Shown here piece by piece: positions 1-9,178 of a DNA stretch of 64,000 bases. Origin of the DNA: CALKWS01 sp051020515 (GTDB lineage Bacteria > Actinomycetota > Actinomycetes > Actinomycetales > Beutenbergiaceae); NCBI RefSeq assembly GCF_051020515.1, contig NZ_CP194857.1:4141396-4205395 (forward strand), given 5' to 3'. Position 1 is the first letter of the stretch; every line of letters starts with the position of its first letter. The notes under the pieces were generated by a model. It did no database searches, was not told the DNA's origin, and saw nothing but the letters and a program-made list of their open reading frames with translations. A program made the translations under genes and the position numbers.

Positions 1-24
1 AGGACCCGGCCCTGTACATCTGAG

Positions 25-366
25 TCAGAGCCCGGGCTGCCAGCCCGCCCCCCGTAGATCCACCCGGAGGGGATCCGCGCTGCGAAGCGCGGTCCCTTCG
101 TTGCGGTAGTGCACCGCGGCCCGCTCGCGCAAGTGCTCCGGTACCAACCCAGTGGCCGGAACCACCCGCCACCAGGGCACCTGGTGGCCATGGATGGACA
201 TGATCCGGCCCACAGTTCGCGCCGAGCCGCGTCCGGTCAGGACCCGGGCGGCGTCGGCGATCGCGCCGTAACTGCTGGCCCGGCCCGGGGGGATCTGGGC
301 CACCAGGTCCAACACCAGGTCGGCGTACTCCTCCCCCGCGCTGGGCGGGTCTTCCGCGGCGTCCAT
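25..366 (-). CDS. Alkyltransferase-like protein (ATL, MGMT DNA-binding fold)
   Basis: 113-residue protein with the fold of the O6-alkylguanine-DNA alkyltransferase C-terminal domain. The helix-turn-helix region (residues ~28-60, with PPGRASSYGAIA and the arginine-finger-like GSARTVGRIM) is intact. The active-site motif, normally PCHRV, reads PWWRV (residues ~64-68), so the alkyl-accepting cysteine is absent and replaced by tryptophan. That substitution is the hallmark of ATL proteins, which bind O6-alkylguanine lesions and hand them to nucleotide excision repair without removing the alkyl group. The length fits ATLs (about 100-115 aa). It lies divergent to a membrane-protein gene at 387. Family assignment is confident; the repair role is inferred from the family. 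Confidence 0.85.
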   Translation of the reverse strand: MDAAEDPPSAGEEYADLVLDLVAQIPPGRASSYGAIADAARVLTGRGSARTVGRIMSIHGHQVPWWRVVPATGLVPEHLRERAAVHYRNEGTALRSADPLRVDLRGAGWQPGL

Positions 367-386
367 CCCGGCCTACCCTAGAGGGG

Positions 387-1093
387 ATGAGTCACAGCAC
401 CGCCTGCGTCCACTGCGGCGACACCGATGATCACGTCCATCTGGACAGTGCCGAGCACGCTCGGTCCCGGCGTCGTGCGCTGCTGTACGCCGTCGCCGCA
501 CGCGCGGTGATGGTGGTCGCGGCGATACTGACGATCCTGTTGGCCCTGCCGACCCCCGCGGCGGCGGCCGGTCTCGCTGCCGGCATCGCCCTGTGGGCGC
601 TGAGTACCGGGCAGGGGTGCTCACCTCGGCGCTTCTGGCAAGCCGGCTGGGGCGGACCCGGGCGCTGATGCTCGGGGCACTCCTCGCGGCGGCGCTGACG
701 CCCGCGTTGGCCGCGATCGCCGCGCGGATGGATCCGATGGTTTGGACGTTTGCCGCCGCGATCGCGGTGGGCTACCTGACCGGTGCCTTCGCCGCCGAGG
801 CCGTACGCCTGTGGCGGCTGCGGGCGCTGCTGGCCCAGGACACCCGGGAGGGTGAGGTGGCGCGCGATTCCGCGACGATCACCCGTCACCAGGACCGGGA
901 CCTGGCCGACCTGGCCGCGACCGCAGCATTGGCGGTGCTGGTGGGCGGCTACGTATGGGCGACCGGGGTGCTCCCACTGCTGGTGCTCGTGCTGGTGCCC
1001 CTGCACGTGGCGATCGTGGCGCTATTGCGGCGCACCGCAGTTCGCCAACCCCACCATCGCCGGGTGGAACTGCGTCAGCGCGACGACTCGTAG
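387..1093 (+). CDS. Small integral membrane protein, unknown function (frameshifted as sequenced)
   Basis: Two overlapping frames together make one membrane protein of about 235 aa. The N-terminus carries a CxxC pair and His residues (CVHCGDTDDHVH), followed by a first hydrophobic hairpin (residues ~30-70). After about base 596 the reading continues in another frame with further hydrophobic segments (around ALMLGALLAAALTPALAA and TAALAVLVGGYVWA). Adding one G to the run at 595-597 joins them as ...GIALWGAEYRAGVL.... The 3' end overlaps the convergent rpiB by 19 nt. No function is recognised. The frameshift is probably a sequencing error. Confidence 0.55.
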
Positions 1094-1524
1094 TCGCCGA
1101 CCAGGTCGATGCGGCGCTGGTGGCGCTCGGCGCCGCTGAACGGCTCGGCCAGGAACGCCTCAACGATCTCGATCGCCTCGGCCTCGGTGTGCTGGCGGGC
1201 ACCGATGCCGGCGACGTTGGCGTCGTTGTGGGCGCGGGCGAGGGTGGCCGTTTCCACGCCCCAGACCAGGGCCGCCCGCGCGCCGTCGACCTTGTTCGCC
1301 GCGATCTGTTCGCCATTGCCGCTGCCGCCGATCACCAATCCCAGCGAGCCCGGCTCCGCGACCGTGGCCTCGGCGGCAGCGAAGCAGTACGCCGGGTAGT
1401 CGTCCTCGGCGTCATAGGAATGGGCACCGTGGTCGACGACGTCGTGGCCGGCGGTGCGCAGGTGCTGCAGGAGGACGGTCTTCAGTTCGTAGCCGGCGTG
1501 ATCCGCCGCGATGTGGATGCGCAT
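1075..1524 (-). CDS. rpiB: Ribose-5-phosphate isomerase B
   Basis: Interconverts ribulose-5-phosphate and ribose-5-phosphate in the non-oxidative pentose phosphate pathway (RpiB/LacAB family). The typical opening MRIHIAADHAGYELK is followed by a phosphate-binding region (HGAHSYDAEDDYP) and the GGSGNGEQIAANKVDGARAA block. The GSGNG motif of actinobacterial RpiB replaces the catalytic-cysteine form (GTGIG). The chosen ATG at 1524 has GGAAG just upstream; an ATG at 1533 would add three residues. The length (149 aa) is normal. The rhodanese-like gene begins 67 nt upstream on the same strand, so the two are probably cotranscribed. Confidence 0.93.
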   Translation of the reverse strand: MRIHIAADHAGYELKTVLLQHLRTAGHDVVDHGAHSYDAEDDYPAYCFAAAEATVAEPGSLGLVIGGSGNGEQIAANKVDGARAALVWGVETATLARAHNDANVAGIGARQHTEAEAIEIVEAFLAEPFSGAERHQRRIDLVGDYESSR

Positions 1525-1591
1525 GGCTTCCATTGTGCCGCGTGCTGGGCGCACCCGCGTCCAGCACGCCCGCGACTCACCCGCCGGCTGC

Positions 1592-2098
1592 TCAACCGGT
1601 GGCCAGGCCGGCTGCGCGCCACTCCTCGAAGCCCCCGGCCAGGAACGCCGGACGAGCCAGGTCCACCTCGCCCAGCGCCTGGGCGAGCGCGGCGGCCTCC
1701 ACGCCGTCCGTGCTGACCAGGATCGCGCCGCCACCCTCGCGGTGGCGCACCAACCAGGTGATGAGCAGGTGCGCCTCGATCTGCACCACCTCGGGTGTGA
1801 CGCCGCCCGGTGCGCTGCCGGTCAACTGGCCATCACGGGCCCGGTGCCACGCCGGCCGGATGTCCACCAGAACGGCCCTGCCGTGCAACGCGTCCTGGTA
1901 GGCGGCTCTGGGCGTGATCGCCTCCGGGGCCGCCTGAGCTCCGCGGGCGGGGCCGGTCCGAGCCGCGAACAGACGGGGTGCGCGCGTGCGGAGCGCCGTG
2001 GGTGCGCGCGATCCGGAGGAGGAGGGGGTGCGGGCCCGGGCCGGGTAGGCGCTCTGGTCCAGGGCCAGATCCCAGGGGGTGCCGGTGACGACGGCCAT
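1592..2098 (-). CDS. Rhodanese-like domain protein lacking the active-site cysteine
   Basis: 168-residue cytoplasmic protein. Residues 1-60 are low-complexity, rich in Arg, Ala and Pro. The C-terminal 105 residues form a rhodanese-like domain: ITPRAAYQDALHGRAVLVDIRP, a central GGAILVSTDGVEAA loop and the terminal GGFEEWRAAGL that closes most rhodanese domains. The persulfide-forming cysteine expected in the active loop is replaced in the S-T-D-G stretch, so thiosulfate sulfurtransferase activity is unlikely; a binding or regulatory role is more plausible. The ATG at 2098 follows GAAGGA in good position. Domain call confident, function unknown. Confidence 0.75.
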   Translation of the reverse strand: MAVVTGTPWDLALDQSAYPARARTPSSSGSRAPTALRTRAPRLFAARTGPARGAQAAPEAITPRAAYQDALHGRAVLVDIRPAWHRARDGQLTGSAPGGVTPEVVQIEAHLLITWLVRHREGGGAILVSTDGVEAAALAQALGEVDLARPAFLAGGFEEWRAAGLATG

Positions 2099-2388
2099 GT
2101 GCGGTGTCCTTCTTCGATCAGGGGTGCGGGGCGCGGGGCGGGATGGGCATTCGCATCCCGCCGGTACACCTCGGTGCAGCCCATGACGACGCTCCGGGCA
2201 CGGCGGCCCGGTCCGTGGCGCAGTCGATCGAAGGCATGCCAGCAGTGGATCACTCTCGTGGTGGAATCGGAACCGCCGGCCCGGCCCTCTCGGATACTGA
2301 GATGGCGCCGCGGTCCGGGTCGGGCTGGGCGAGGCCGCTGCCCGCACCGACCCGGAGTCGCCGCCGGGCACTCCCCGGAGCGGACCCG

Positions 2389-2979
2389 TCAGAAGGTGGT
2401 GTAGTTGGCCCGAGCCACGGAGAAGCCGCGACCGCTCATCACCGAGTAGCAGGTCACCCCGCTCTCCTCGCTGGTGCACCAGAAGTCGTTCACGACGGTG
2501 GACTCGCCGTAGTCGAGTTCGGCCAGGCCGTCCGGGGCGGAGGTGGCCGGCTCCTCGCTCAGGCACGGCAGCGTCGCCTCGTCCTCGGACACCTGCAGCA
2601 CCCGGCCGTACGGGCCGTCACAGGGCTGATCCGGAACGCTGTAGGAGTGCGAGCCGATCGTGCAAGTGGCGGAGTCGGCGCCGAGTTCGCACCAGATGTT
2701 GCCCGACGGGGTGACGAATGCGGCCTCGCTGACTGCGTCTTCCGGGGGTTGCAGGGCGGGCTCGTCTTCCTCGTCTTCCTCGTCTTCCTCGGGTTCCTCG
2801 GCCTCTGGCTCCTCCCGCCCGGGTTCCTCGTCGGCGGTAGCAGCCGGCTCGGTGGCGGCTGGGGTCGGCTCACCCTCCGGTCTGGGGTGGCTGATCAGCA
2901 GTGCGATCAGCACGACCACCAGGATCGAGTCCACCACGATCAACGCCATCACGCCGCGGCTCAGACCACGCGCCGCCAT
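2389..2979 (-). CDS. Membrane-anchored exported protein with acidic linker
   Basis: 196 aa. An N-terminal transmembrane anchor (residues ~11-30, VMALIVVDSILVVVLIALLI) is followed by a strongly acidic Pro/Glu/Asp linker (residues ~36-80, with EEPEEDEEDEEDEP). An extracytoplasmic domain with paired cysteines (NIWCELG...ATCTIG, QPCDG...LPCLS, DFWCTSEESGVTCYS) follows, suggesting disulfide bonds outside the cell. AGGAGG lies 8 nt upstream of the ATG at 2979. Actinobacteria often have such anchored proteins next to unrelated genes. No function is recognised. It follows the DsbA-fold reductase by 64 nt on the same strand. Confidence 0.75.
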   Translation of the reverse strand: MAARGLSRGVMALIVVDSILVVVLIALLISHPRPEGEPTPAATEPAATADEEPGREEPEAEEPEEDEEDEEDEPALQPPEDAVSEAAFVTPSGNIWCELGADSATCTIGSHSYSVPDQPCDGPYGRVLQVSEDEATLPCLSEEPATSAPDGLAELDYGESTVVNDFWCTSEESGVTCYSVMSGRGFSVARANYTTF

Positions 2980-3043
2980 AGTCAGCACCTCCTTCACCGG
3001 TTGGCGGTCGGCCGGGCACTTCCGGCCACCCGCCGCCGGTACC

Positions 3044-3660
3044 TCAGTCGAAGATCGGGCCCCGGGTACGAGTGCGCTTGAGTTCGAAGAAGCCCTCGAA
3101 GCGGCGGCCTGCACTACCGCGTCCCAGAGCTTACCGGCTTCCTCACCCTTGGGTGCCGGCGTGACCACCGGGCCGAAGAAGGCAATGCCGTTGAACGCCA
3201 CGACCGGGGTCCCCACGTCCTGACCCACCAGTCCGATGCCCCGGTCGTGCGACGCCCGCAGGGACTCGTCGTGGGCCCCCGAGTCGGCCAGGTCGATCGC
3301 TTCCGCCGGCAGACCCACCTCCGCCACCGACTCGATCAGCACCTGACGCTGGTCGTCCCGGCGGCCCTGCGGGTGGTACCGGGTGCCGATCGCGTCGTAG
3401 AGCGGCTTGACGTACTCCTGTCCATGGACTTCCCGGATGCCGTTGATCAGGCGGACCGGGGCCATCGCGGTGGCAAGGGAGGCGCGGTAGGACTCGGAGA
3501 TGTCGTCCTTGTCCTCGTTCAGCACCGTCAGGGACATCACGTGCCAGTTCACCGTGATGTTACGGACCTTGGCCACCTCGTCCATCCAGCGGGACGTCAT
3601 CCAAGCCCACGGGCAAGCGGGGTCGAACCAGAAGTCGGCAACGTCGTCGGTCATGAACAC
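3044..3660 (-). CDS. DsbA-fold reductase, mycothiol-dependent nitroreductase (Rv2466c) family (frameshifted near 3' end)
   Basis: Thioredoxin-fold protein of the DsbA/FrnE branch that resembles mycobacterial Rv2466c. Features are FWFDPACPWAWMTSRWM at the N-terminus, an all-helical insert (KPLYDAIGTRYHPQGR) and the GTPVVAFNGIAFFGPVV strand with the cis-Pro position. The active site is CPWA: only the first cysteine of the Rv2466c CPWC pair is present. Near 3105 a single missing base throws the C-terminus out of frame. Restoring it gives the usual ending GFEGFFELKRTRT and a stop at 3044, 205 aa, close to the 207 aa of Rv2466c. Without it the frame reads on into the next gene. Start ATG 3660, with ATG 3654 as alternative. 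Confidence 0.82.
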
Positions 3661-3768
3661 GCACTCCTTCGCAGAACGGGAATCAACTCGGTCTGCCCCG
3701 CTGTTCGTGACAGGATCGCTGGTGGCAGACCGCCGCCCATCCTATGCGACGTCGAGGAGACGCCCCCC

Positions 3769-6345
3769 GTGCCTGGAGAGAACCTCACCCGAGCCGAAGC
3801 CATCACACGCGCCGAACGGGTGCAGGTGTCCAGTTATCAGGTCGAGTTGGACCTGACCGGAACGGGTGCCACGTTCGCCTCCCACACCACCGTCACCTTC
3901 ACCGCGAAGCCGGGGTCGGACACGTTCATCGACCTGATCGCCCCGGCGGTGCACAAGGTGGTGCTGAACGGGCGCGAACTCGACCCTGCCCAGGTCTTCG
4001 CCGGCTCCCGGATCGCCCTGGCGGACCTGGCCGAGCAGAACGAACTGGTGGTGCACGCCGACTGCGCCTACATGAACACCGGTGAGGGCCTGCACCGGTT
4101 CGTCGACCCGGTGGACTCCGAGACCTACTTGTACTCCCAGTTCGAGGTGGCCGACACCCGCCGGGTCTTCGCCGTATTCGAACAGCCCGACCTCAAGGCC
4201 ACCTTCACCTTCACCGTCCGGGCCCCGAAGCACTGGCAGGTGGTGTCCAACTCCCCCACTCCCACTCCGACCACGGACGACGACGGTACGGCCACCTGGG
4301 CGTTCGAGCCCACCGAGGTGCTGCCGTGCTACGTGACGGCGATCATCGCCGGCCCCTATCACCGGGTCACCGACGAGTTCACCAGTTCCGACGGGCGCAC
4401 GATCGATCTGAGTCTGTTCTGCCGCACCTCGCTGGCGCAGTATCTCGACGCCGATGACCTGATGGAACTCACCAGGGCGGGCTTCGCCTTCTTCGAGGAG
4501 GCCTTCGACTACCCCTACCCCTACGCCAAGTACGACCAGTTGTTCGTACCGGAGTTCAACGCCGGGGCGATGGAGAACGCCGGCGCGGTGACGTTCCTGG
4601 AGAATTACGTGTTCCGCTCTGCGGTCCCCGAGGCGATGGTGGAGCGGCGCGCGGTGACGGTGCTGCACGAGATGGCGCACATGTGGTTCGGGGACCTGGT
4701 CACCATGAGATGGTGGAACGATCTGTGGCTGAACGAGTCCTTCGCCGAGTATGCCTCCACGCTGGCCACCGCCGAGGCCACCCAGTGGACCCAGGCCTGG
4801 ACCACGTTCGCGTCACTGGAGAAGTCCTGGGCCTACCGACAGGACCAGTTGCCCTCCACCCACCCGATCGTGGCCGAGATCAACGACCTGCAGGACGTGC
4901 TGGTCAACTTCGACGGGATCACCTACGCCAAGGGGGCCTCGGTACTGAAGCAGCTCGTGGCCTGGGTGGGCCGGGACGCCTTCGTCGCCGGTGTGCGCGC
5001 CTACTTCCGCAAGCACGCCTGGGGCAGCACCGAGTTGCGCGATCTGCTGGCCGAGTTGGAGGCCACCTCCGGGCGGGACCTGACCGCGTGGTCGAAGGTG
5101 TGGCTGGAAGAAGCGGGCGTGACCCTGCTTCGTCCACAGGTCGAGACCGACTCCCAGGGCCGGATCACGTCCTTCGCGATCACCCAGGAGGCACCGGAGG
5201 AGCACCCGGTGCTGCGCCCGCACCGCATCGCGGTGGGCTGCTACACCCTGACCGACGCCGGCACGCTGGAGCGGGTGCACCGGGTGGAACTGGACATCGA
5301 CGGTGCGGCCACCCCGGTGCCGGACCTGGTCGGGCTGGACTCACCCACCCTCATCCTGATCAACGATGACGACCTGGCCTACGCCAAGGTGCGCCTGGAT
5401 GAGCGGTCGCTGGCCAACGCGGTGGAGCACCTGAAGGACTTCCGCCTCTCACTTCCCCGCACCCTGGTGTGGAACGCGGCCTGGGACATGACCCGCGACG
5501 GGGAGTGGCCGGCTGCGAAGTTCATCGACCTGGTCACCACGAACATCGCCGCCGAGACCGACTCCTCGGTGGTGCTGGTGCTGTTGCGCCAACTGGCCAC
5601 CGCGGTCTCGGCCTACGTGGACCCGGCCCACCGCGAGGAGACCGAGGTCGCCGTGGCGGACCGGCTGTGGGAGTTGGGCGGTGCCGCCGACCCGGGCTCG
5701 GACGCCCAACTCCAGTTCGTCAGGGCCTTCGCCACCCACGCGGTCGCGCCGGCACACGTCCAGACCCTCAGCGGTCTGCTCGATGGGTCGGAGTCACTGC
5801 CGGGGCTCGCGGTGGACACCGACCTGCGCTGGGAGTTGCTCACCGCACTCGTGGCCGCGGGCGGGGCCGATGAGGCCCGGATCGATGCGGAGTTGGAACT
5901 CGACCCCACCGCCACCGGTCAGCGCGCCGCGGCCGGGGCCCGAGCCGGCGTCCCCACCCCCGAAGCGAAGGAGCGGGTCTGGGCCGATGCAGTGCGTGTC
6001 GACGGGTTGCCGAACGCGTTGCAGCGGGCGGTGATCGCCGGGTTCAGCCGGGTGCGGGACCGCAGCCTGCTGGCCCCGTTCGCGCACCGCTACTTCGACG
6101 TGATCGAGGAGGAGGTGTGGAACACCCACACCCACGAGATGGCGCAGAACATCGTGGTGGGCCTGTTCCCGAACGTCCTGGCCGACATCGATACCTCCAC
6201 CGGGGTGGATGTGCCGGGGATGGCGCAGGAGTTCCTCGACGCCCTGGGCGATCGCGCCCCGGCGCTGCGCCGCCTGGTCACCGAGTCGGCGGACGGTGTC
6301 CGCAGGGCCCTGCACGCCCAACGAGTGGACCGCGCCGCCCGCTGA
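3769..6345 (+). CDS. pepN: Aminopeptidase N (M1 family zinc metallopeptidase)
   Basis: 858-aa M1 aminopeptidase that removes N-terminal residues from peptides in the cytoplasm. The GAMENAGAVTF exopeptidase motif is followed by the zinc site HEMAHMWFGD...NESFAEY (HExxH-18-E). The catalytic tyrosine region lies downstream, and the long helical ERAP1-like C-terminal domain is complete. The GTG start at 3769 (VPGENLTRAEAITRAERVQVSSY) matches the usual actinobacterial PepN start and has GAGGAG upstream. It ends 25 nt before the convergent PTS EIIA gene. Confidence 0.96.
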   Translation: MPGENLTRAEAITRAERVQVSSYQVELDLTGTGATFASHTTVTFTAKPGSDTFIDLIAPAVHKVVLNGRELDPAQVFAGSRIALADLAEQNELVVHADCAYMNTGEGLHRFVDPVDSETYLYSQFEVADTRRVFAVFEQPDLKATFTFTVRAPKHWQVVSNSPTPTPTTDDDGTATWAFEPTEVLPCYVTAIIAGPYHRVTDEFTSSDGRTIDLSLFCRTSLAQYLDADDLMELTRAGFAFFEEAFDYPYPYAKYDQLFVPEFNAGAMENAGAVTFLENYVFRSAVPEAMVERRAVTVLHEMAHMWFGDLVTMRWWNDLWLNESFAEYASTLATAEATQWTQAWTTFASLEKSWAYRQDQLPSTHPIVAEINDLQDVLVNFDGITYAKGASVLKQLVAWVGRDAFVAGVRAYFRKHAWGSTELRDLLAELEATSGRDLTAWSKVWLEEAGVTLLRPQVETDSQGRITSFAITQEAPEEHPVLRPHRIAVGCYTLTDAGTLERVHRVELDIDGAATPVPDLVGLDSPTLILINDDDLAYAKVRLDERSLANAVEHLKDFRLSLPRTLVWNAAWDMTRDGEWPAAKFIDLVTTNIAAETDSSVVLVLLRQLATAVSAYVDPAHREETEVAVADRLWELGGAADPGSDAQLQFVRAFATHAVAPAHVQTLSGLLDGSESLPGLAVDTDLRWELLTALVAAGGADEARIDAELELDPTATGQRAAAGARAGVPTPEAKERVWADAVRVDGLPNALQRAVIAGFSRVRDRSLLAPFAHRYFDVIEEEVWNTHTHEMAQNIVVGLFPNVLADIDTSTGVDVPGMAQEFLDALGDRAPALRRLVTESADGVRRALHAQRVDRAAR

Positions 6346-6369
6346 ACTGCTCGCCCCGTGGACGCCGGT

Positions 6370-6873
6370 TCAGGCCTGCGCCGGGGCGGTCCAGGACAAC
6401 AGGGCCTGCCCGGCGCGCACCGAGGCGCCCGGGCGGGCCAGGACCGTCAGCTGCCCACTCGTGGCGCCCAGCACGATCACGGGGCTGATCAGGTCGAGCC
6501 CGGCGGCCAGCGCCGGCGCCGGATCCCAGTCGATCAGGTGGGCGCCACGGTGCACCTGCGCCCCGGCGCCGGTGTGCAGGGTGAACCCGGCGCCGTTCAG
6601 GCCCACGGTGTCCAGGCCCAGGTGCACCAGGACCCCTGCTCCTTCACCGGCGGCCGGCACTGCCACGGCCACGGCGTGCGGGTGCGCCTTCAGCAGTACT
6701 CCGGTCACCGGCGCCAGCACCTGCATGGTGTGCTGCCCGTCGGGCTCGATTGCCAACCCGGGTCCGACCATCTCCTGGGCGAACACCGGGTCGGGTACCT
6801 GTGCGAGGTCGCGCACCACCCCGCTGATCGGGGCCACCACGACCTCCCGGTTGTTCCCGGCGCCCACGCCCAT
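6370..6873 (-). CDS. PTS system glucose-type EIIA domain protein (stand-alone)
   Basis: 167-aa soluble EIIA of the glucose/sucrose PTS family. This phosphocarrier takes phosphate from HPr and passes it to EIIB. Visible features are VVAPISGVVRDLAQVPDPVFAQEMVGPGLAIEP at the N-terminus, the first active-site histidine in HPHAVAV and the phosphorylated histidine in VLVHLGLDTVGLNG. In many species this domain is fused to EIIBC; here it is separate. Its ATG at 6873 overlaps the malQ stop codon by one base (TGATG), so it is translationally coupled to malQ. This ties PTS signalling or transport to alpha-glucan use. Confidence 0.85.
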   Translation of the reverse strand: MGVGAGNNREVVVAPISGVVRDLAQVPDPVFAQEMVGPGLAIEPDGQHTMQVLAPVTGVLLKAHPHAVAVAVPAAGEGAGVLVHLGLDTVGLNGAGFTLHTGAGAQVHRGAHLIDWDPAPALAAGLDLISPVIVLGATSGQLTVLARPGASVRAGQALLSWTAPAQA

Positions 6874-9077
6874 CACGCCGGCCCGGTCGGCTCGCGCAAC
6901 TGCTCGTCCAGGGCTGAGACCAGCGAGGCGAATCGGGCGTTGCCGGGCAGGTCCTCCACCAGCACGCACCGCCCCGCCCCATCGGCCAGGGGGATCTTCC
7001 AGTTCGGGTACTCGGTGTCGGTGCCCGGCTGGTTCTGTGCTCGCCGCTCCCCCACCGCGTCGGCCAGGGACACCCCGACCAGCATCGCCGGACTCGAGGC
7101 GACGTAGCGGTGCAGGGCTTCCACGCGTTCGCGTTCGGTGGGGTAATCGGGCAGCAGCCCGCGTTCGACGAGAGCCTGGTCCATCTGTGCCCGCTCGGCC
7201 CGGGCGGCCAGACGCACCTGCTCGACCGGTTCGGTGAGCAGGTCAAGGGACTCCCGCAGATCCACGTGCTCCTCGGCCAGATAGCCGGCGGTGGGTGGCA
7301 GATCGTGGGTGGTCACCGTGCCCAGCACGAGTCGGCGGTACCGCTCCGGGGCCAGCGGGGCGCCGTCGGCTTCCCGCTCGAACCACAGCACCGAGGTCCC
7401 CAGGATCCCCCGTTCGGTCAGGTAGGTCCGCACCCAGGGCTCCACCGTGCCCAGGTCCTCCCCGATCACCAACGCACCGGCCCGGTGGGCCTCCAGCGCC
7501 AGCACCCCCACCATCGCCTCGTGGTCGTAGGTGACGTAGGTGCCGGCCCCGGGGGGCTGGCCGGCCGGAATCCACCACAGCCGGAACATCCCGATGATGT
7601 GGTCCACCCCTAGGGCACCGGCGTGGCGCAGCACGGTACGGATCATGTCCCGTACCGGGGCGTAGCCTTGCTGTGCCAGGCGGTCCGGGCGCAGCGGGGG
7701 CTGGGACCAGTCCTGGCCCTGCTGGTTGTACATGTCCGGGGGTGCACCCACGCTGATCCCGGAGGCCAGCGCTCCGCGCAGCGACCAGGAATCGGCGCCC
7801 TCGGGGTGCACGCCCACCGCGAGGTCATGCATGATGCCGATGCTCATCCCGCGTGCCTTGGCCACCGCCTGGGCCCGGGACAGCTGGGCGTCGGCCACCC
7901 ACTGCAACCAGACGTGGAAATCGATCCGCTCGGCCAGTTCCCGGCGCAGCCGGGCTAACCCGGCACGGGTGATGGCATCGTCCAGGGGCCAGTCCGCACC
8001 GGTGTAGGACTCCTTGACCGCGGACCACAGGGCGAAGTCCTCCAGGCCCTGTCCCTGCTCCCTGCGGAACGCCTCCAGGTCCCGCTGGCGCGAACGCGAG
8101 CGCCCGGCGGCGTAGATCGTCTCCAGCGCCGGCTTCTTCGCTTGCCACATCGCGTCGCGGTCGATCGGGCCGGGGTCGGTGTTCTGCTCCGACACTGCCT
8201 CCAGACCCCATTCCAGCAGGGTGCGCTGGGCGTTGGGCAGGTAGGCGGCCTCTCGGATGTCCTCGGGCCGGATGTAGATGGGATTGATGAACCGCCTGGT
8301 CGTGGGCAGGTAGGGCGAGGGTGTCAGCGGCGTCGATGGTTCGGCTGCGTGCAGGGGGTTGACCAGCACGAAGTCCGCGCCCAGTTCGGCGCCCAGGGAT
8401 CCCAGTTCGGCAAGGTCGGCGAAGTCCCCCACACCCCAGGAGCGTTCCGATCGGACCGAGTACAGCTGGGCCATCAGCCCCCAGGCGCGGTCCGCGAACG
8501 CCGGCCGCAGCGGCGGGGACTGGAGCCGGGCCGGACTTACGGCCAGCACGCACTCCGCGCGAGTGCCGTCGTCGACCTCGGCCACGATCCGGTGCCAGCC
8601 CAGCGGCAGATCACCGGGCAGGACGAACGTGGCCTGACCGGTGAGGACCCCGTCCACATGCTCGGGCTCCACCCACTTGTCGATCTGTGCCAACTCCCGG
8701 TTTCCGCCGTCATCCTCCAGGTCCACATGCACGGCCACGGCGGCGCCGTGGCGCACGTGCACCGCGAACTCGCGCTCCTGGCCGGCCGCTGTCACGATGC
8801 TGGGCGGCAAGACCTGGCGCCACGGGGCCAGCCGGTGGGCCTCGAGCGCCTGCTGCACCTGTTCGGGAGTTTCGGCCGCCACGTCCAGGGCGGTCAGCAC
8901 CTCGCGGATGGTCGCAGCCGTCACGTCGCGCCGGTTGCCGTGGAAGTCCCAGAACTGCACCGCCACGCCGTGCGCCTGCGCCAGTGCGCGCAGGGACTCA
9001 TCGGGGGCGGTGGGATCCACCTGTGCTTCGTCCACGGTGCTCTTGGGTCTCCCGGCGTCTGGTCGGTCTACGGACAA
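6873..9077 (-). CDS. malQ: 4-alpha-glucanotransferase (amylomaltase, GH77)
   Basis: About 734 aa. Transfers alpha-1,4-glucan segments between maltodextrins, releasing glucose. The N-terminal non-catalytic region (residues ~1-150) is typical of the longer MalQ forms. The GH77 barrel carries LGVDHIIGMFRLWWIP (nucleophile Asp), GEDLGTVEPWV (acid/base Glu) and TTHDLPPTAGYL (third carboxylate). The extended frame starts at a TTG (9077). A GTG at 9035 (VDEAQVDPTAPDESLRAL) is an equally plausible start, because a strong hairpin sits at 9084-9100. It is coupled to the downstream EIIA by a TGATG overlap. Confidence 0.93.
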   Translation of the reverse strand: MSVDRPDAGRPKSTVDEAQVDPTAPDESLRALAQAHGVAVQFWDFHGNRRDVTAATIREVLTALDVAAETPEQVQQALEAHRLAPWRQVLPPSIVTAAGQEREFAVHVRHGAAVAVHVDLEDDGGNRELAQIDKWVEPEHVDGVLTGQATFVLPGDLPLGWHRIVAEVDDGTRAECVLAVSPARLQSPPLRPAFADRAWGLMAQLYSVRSERSWGVGDFADLAELGSLGAELGADFVLVNPLHAAEPSTPLTPSPYLPTTRRFINPIYIRPEDIREAAYLPNAQRTLLEWGLEAVSEQNTDPGPIDRDAMWQAKKPALETIYAAGRSRSRQRDLEAFRREQGQGLEDFALWSAVKESYTGADWPLDDAITRAGLARLRRELAERIDFHVWLQWVADAQLSRAQAVAKARGMSIGIMHDLAVGVHPEGADSWSLRGALASGISVGAPPDMYNQQGQDWSQPPLRPDRLAQQGYAPVRDMIRTVLRHAGALGVDHIIGMFRLWWIPAGQPPGAGTYVTYDHEAMVGVLALEAHRAGALVIGEDLGTVEPWVRTYLTERGILGTSVLWFEREADGAPLAPERYRRLVLGTVTTHDLPPTAGYLAEEHVDLRESLDLLTEPVEQVRLAARAERAQMDQALVERGLLPDYPTERERVEALHRYVASSPAMLVGVSLADAVGERRAQNQPGTDTEYPNWKIPLADGAGRCVLVEDLPGNARFASLVSALDEQLREPTGPA

Positions 9078-9083
9078 CTGATC

Positions 9084-9100
9084 GGCGGCCCAGGGCCGCC
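9084..9100 (-). terminator. Perfect inverted repeat, possible terminator of the 9144-10049 gene
   Basis: GGCGGCCC and GGGCCGCC form an 8-bp perfect stem around a single A. It lies 44 nt beyond the stop of the acyltransferase-like gene and upstream of malQ. No T tract follows, as is common in actinobacteria. It could also be an operator for malQ. Confidence 0.4.
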
Positions 9101-9135
9101 CACCTGCGATCTTGCCAGACGCGGCGGGGCGCGGT

Positions 9136-9178
9136 CAGATCGATCAGGCCGGCCGCTCGTCCAGATCGATCAGGCCGG
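9136..9178. repeat. 17-bp direct repeat across a stop codon
   Basis: CAGATCGATCAGGCCGG occurs at 9136-9152 and again at 9162-9178. The right copy encodes GLIDL near the C-terminus of the acyltransferase-like protein; the left copy spans its stop codon. It looks like a small tandem duplication of the gene end. Confidence 0.6.
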
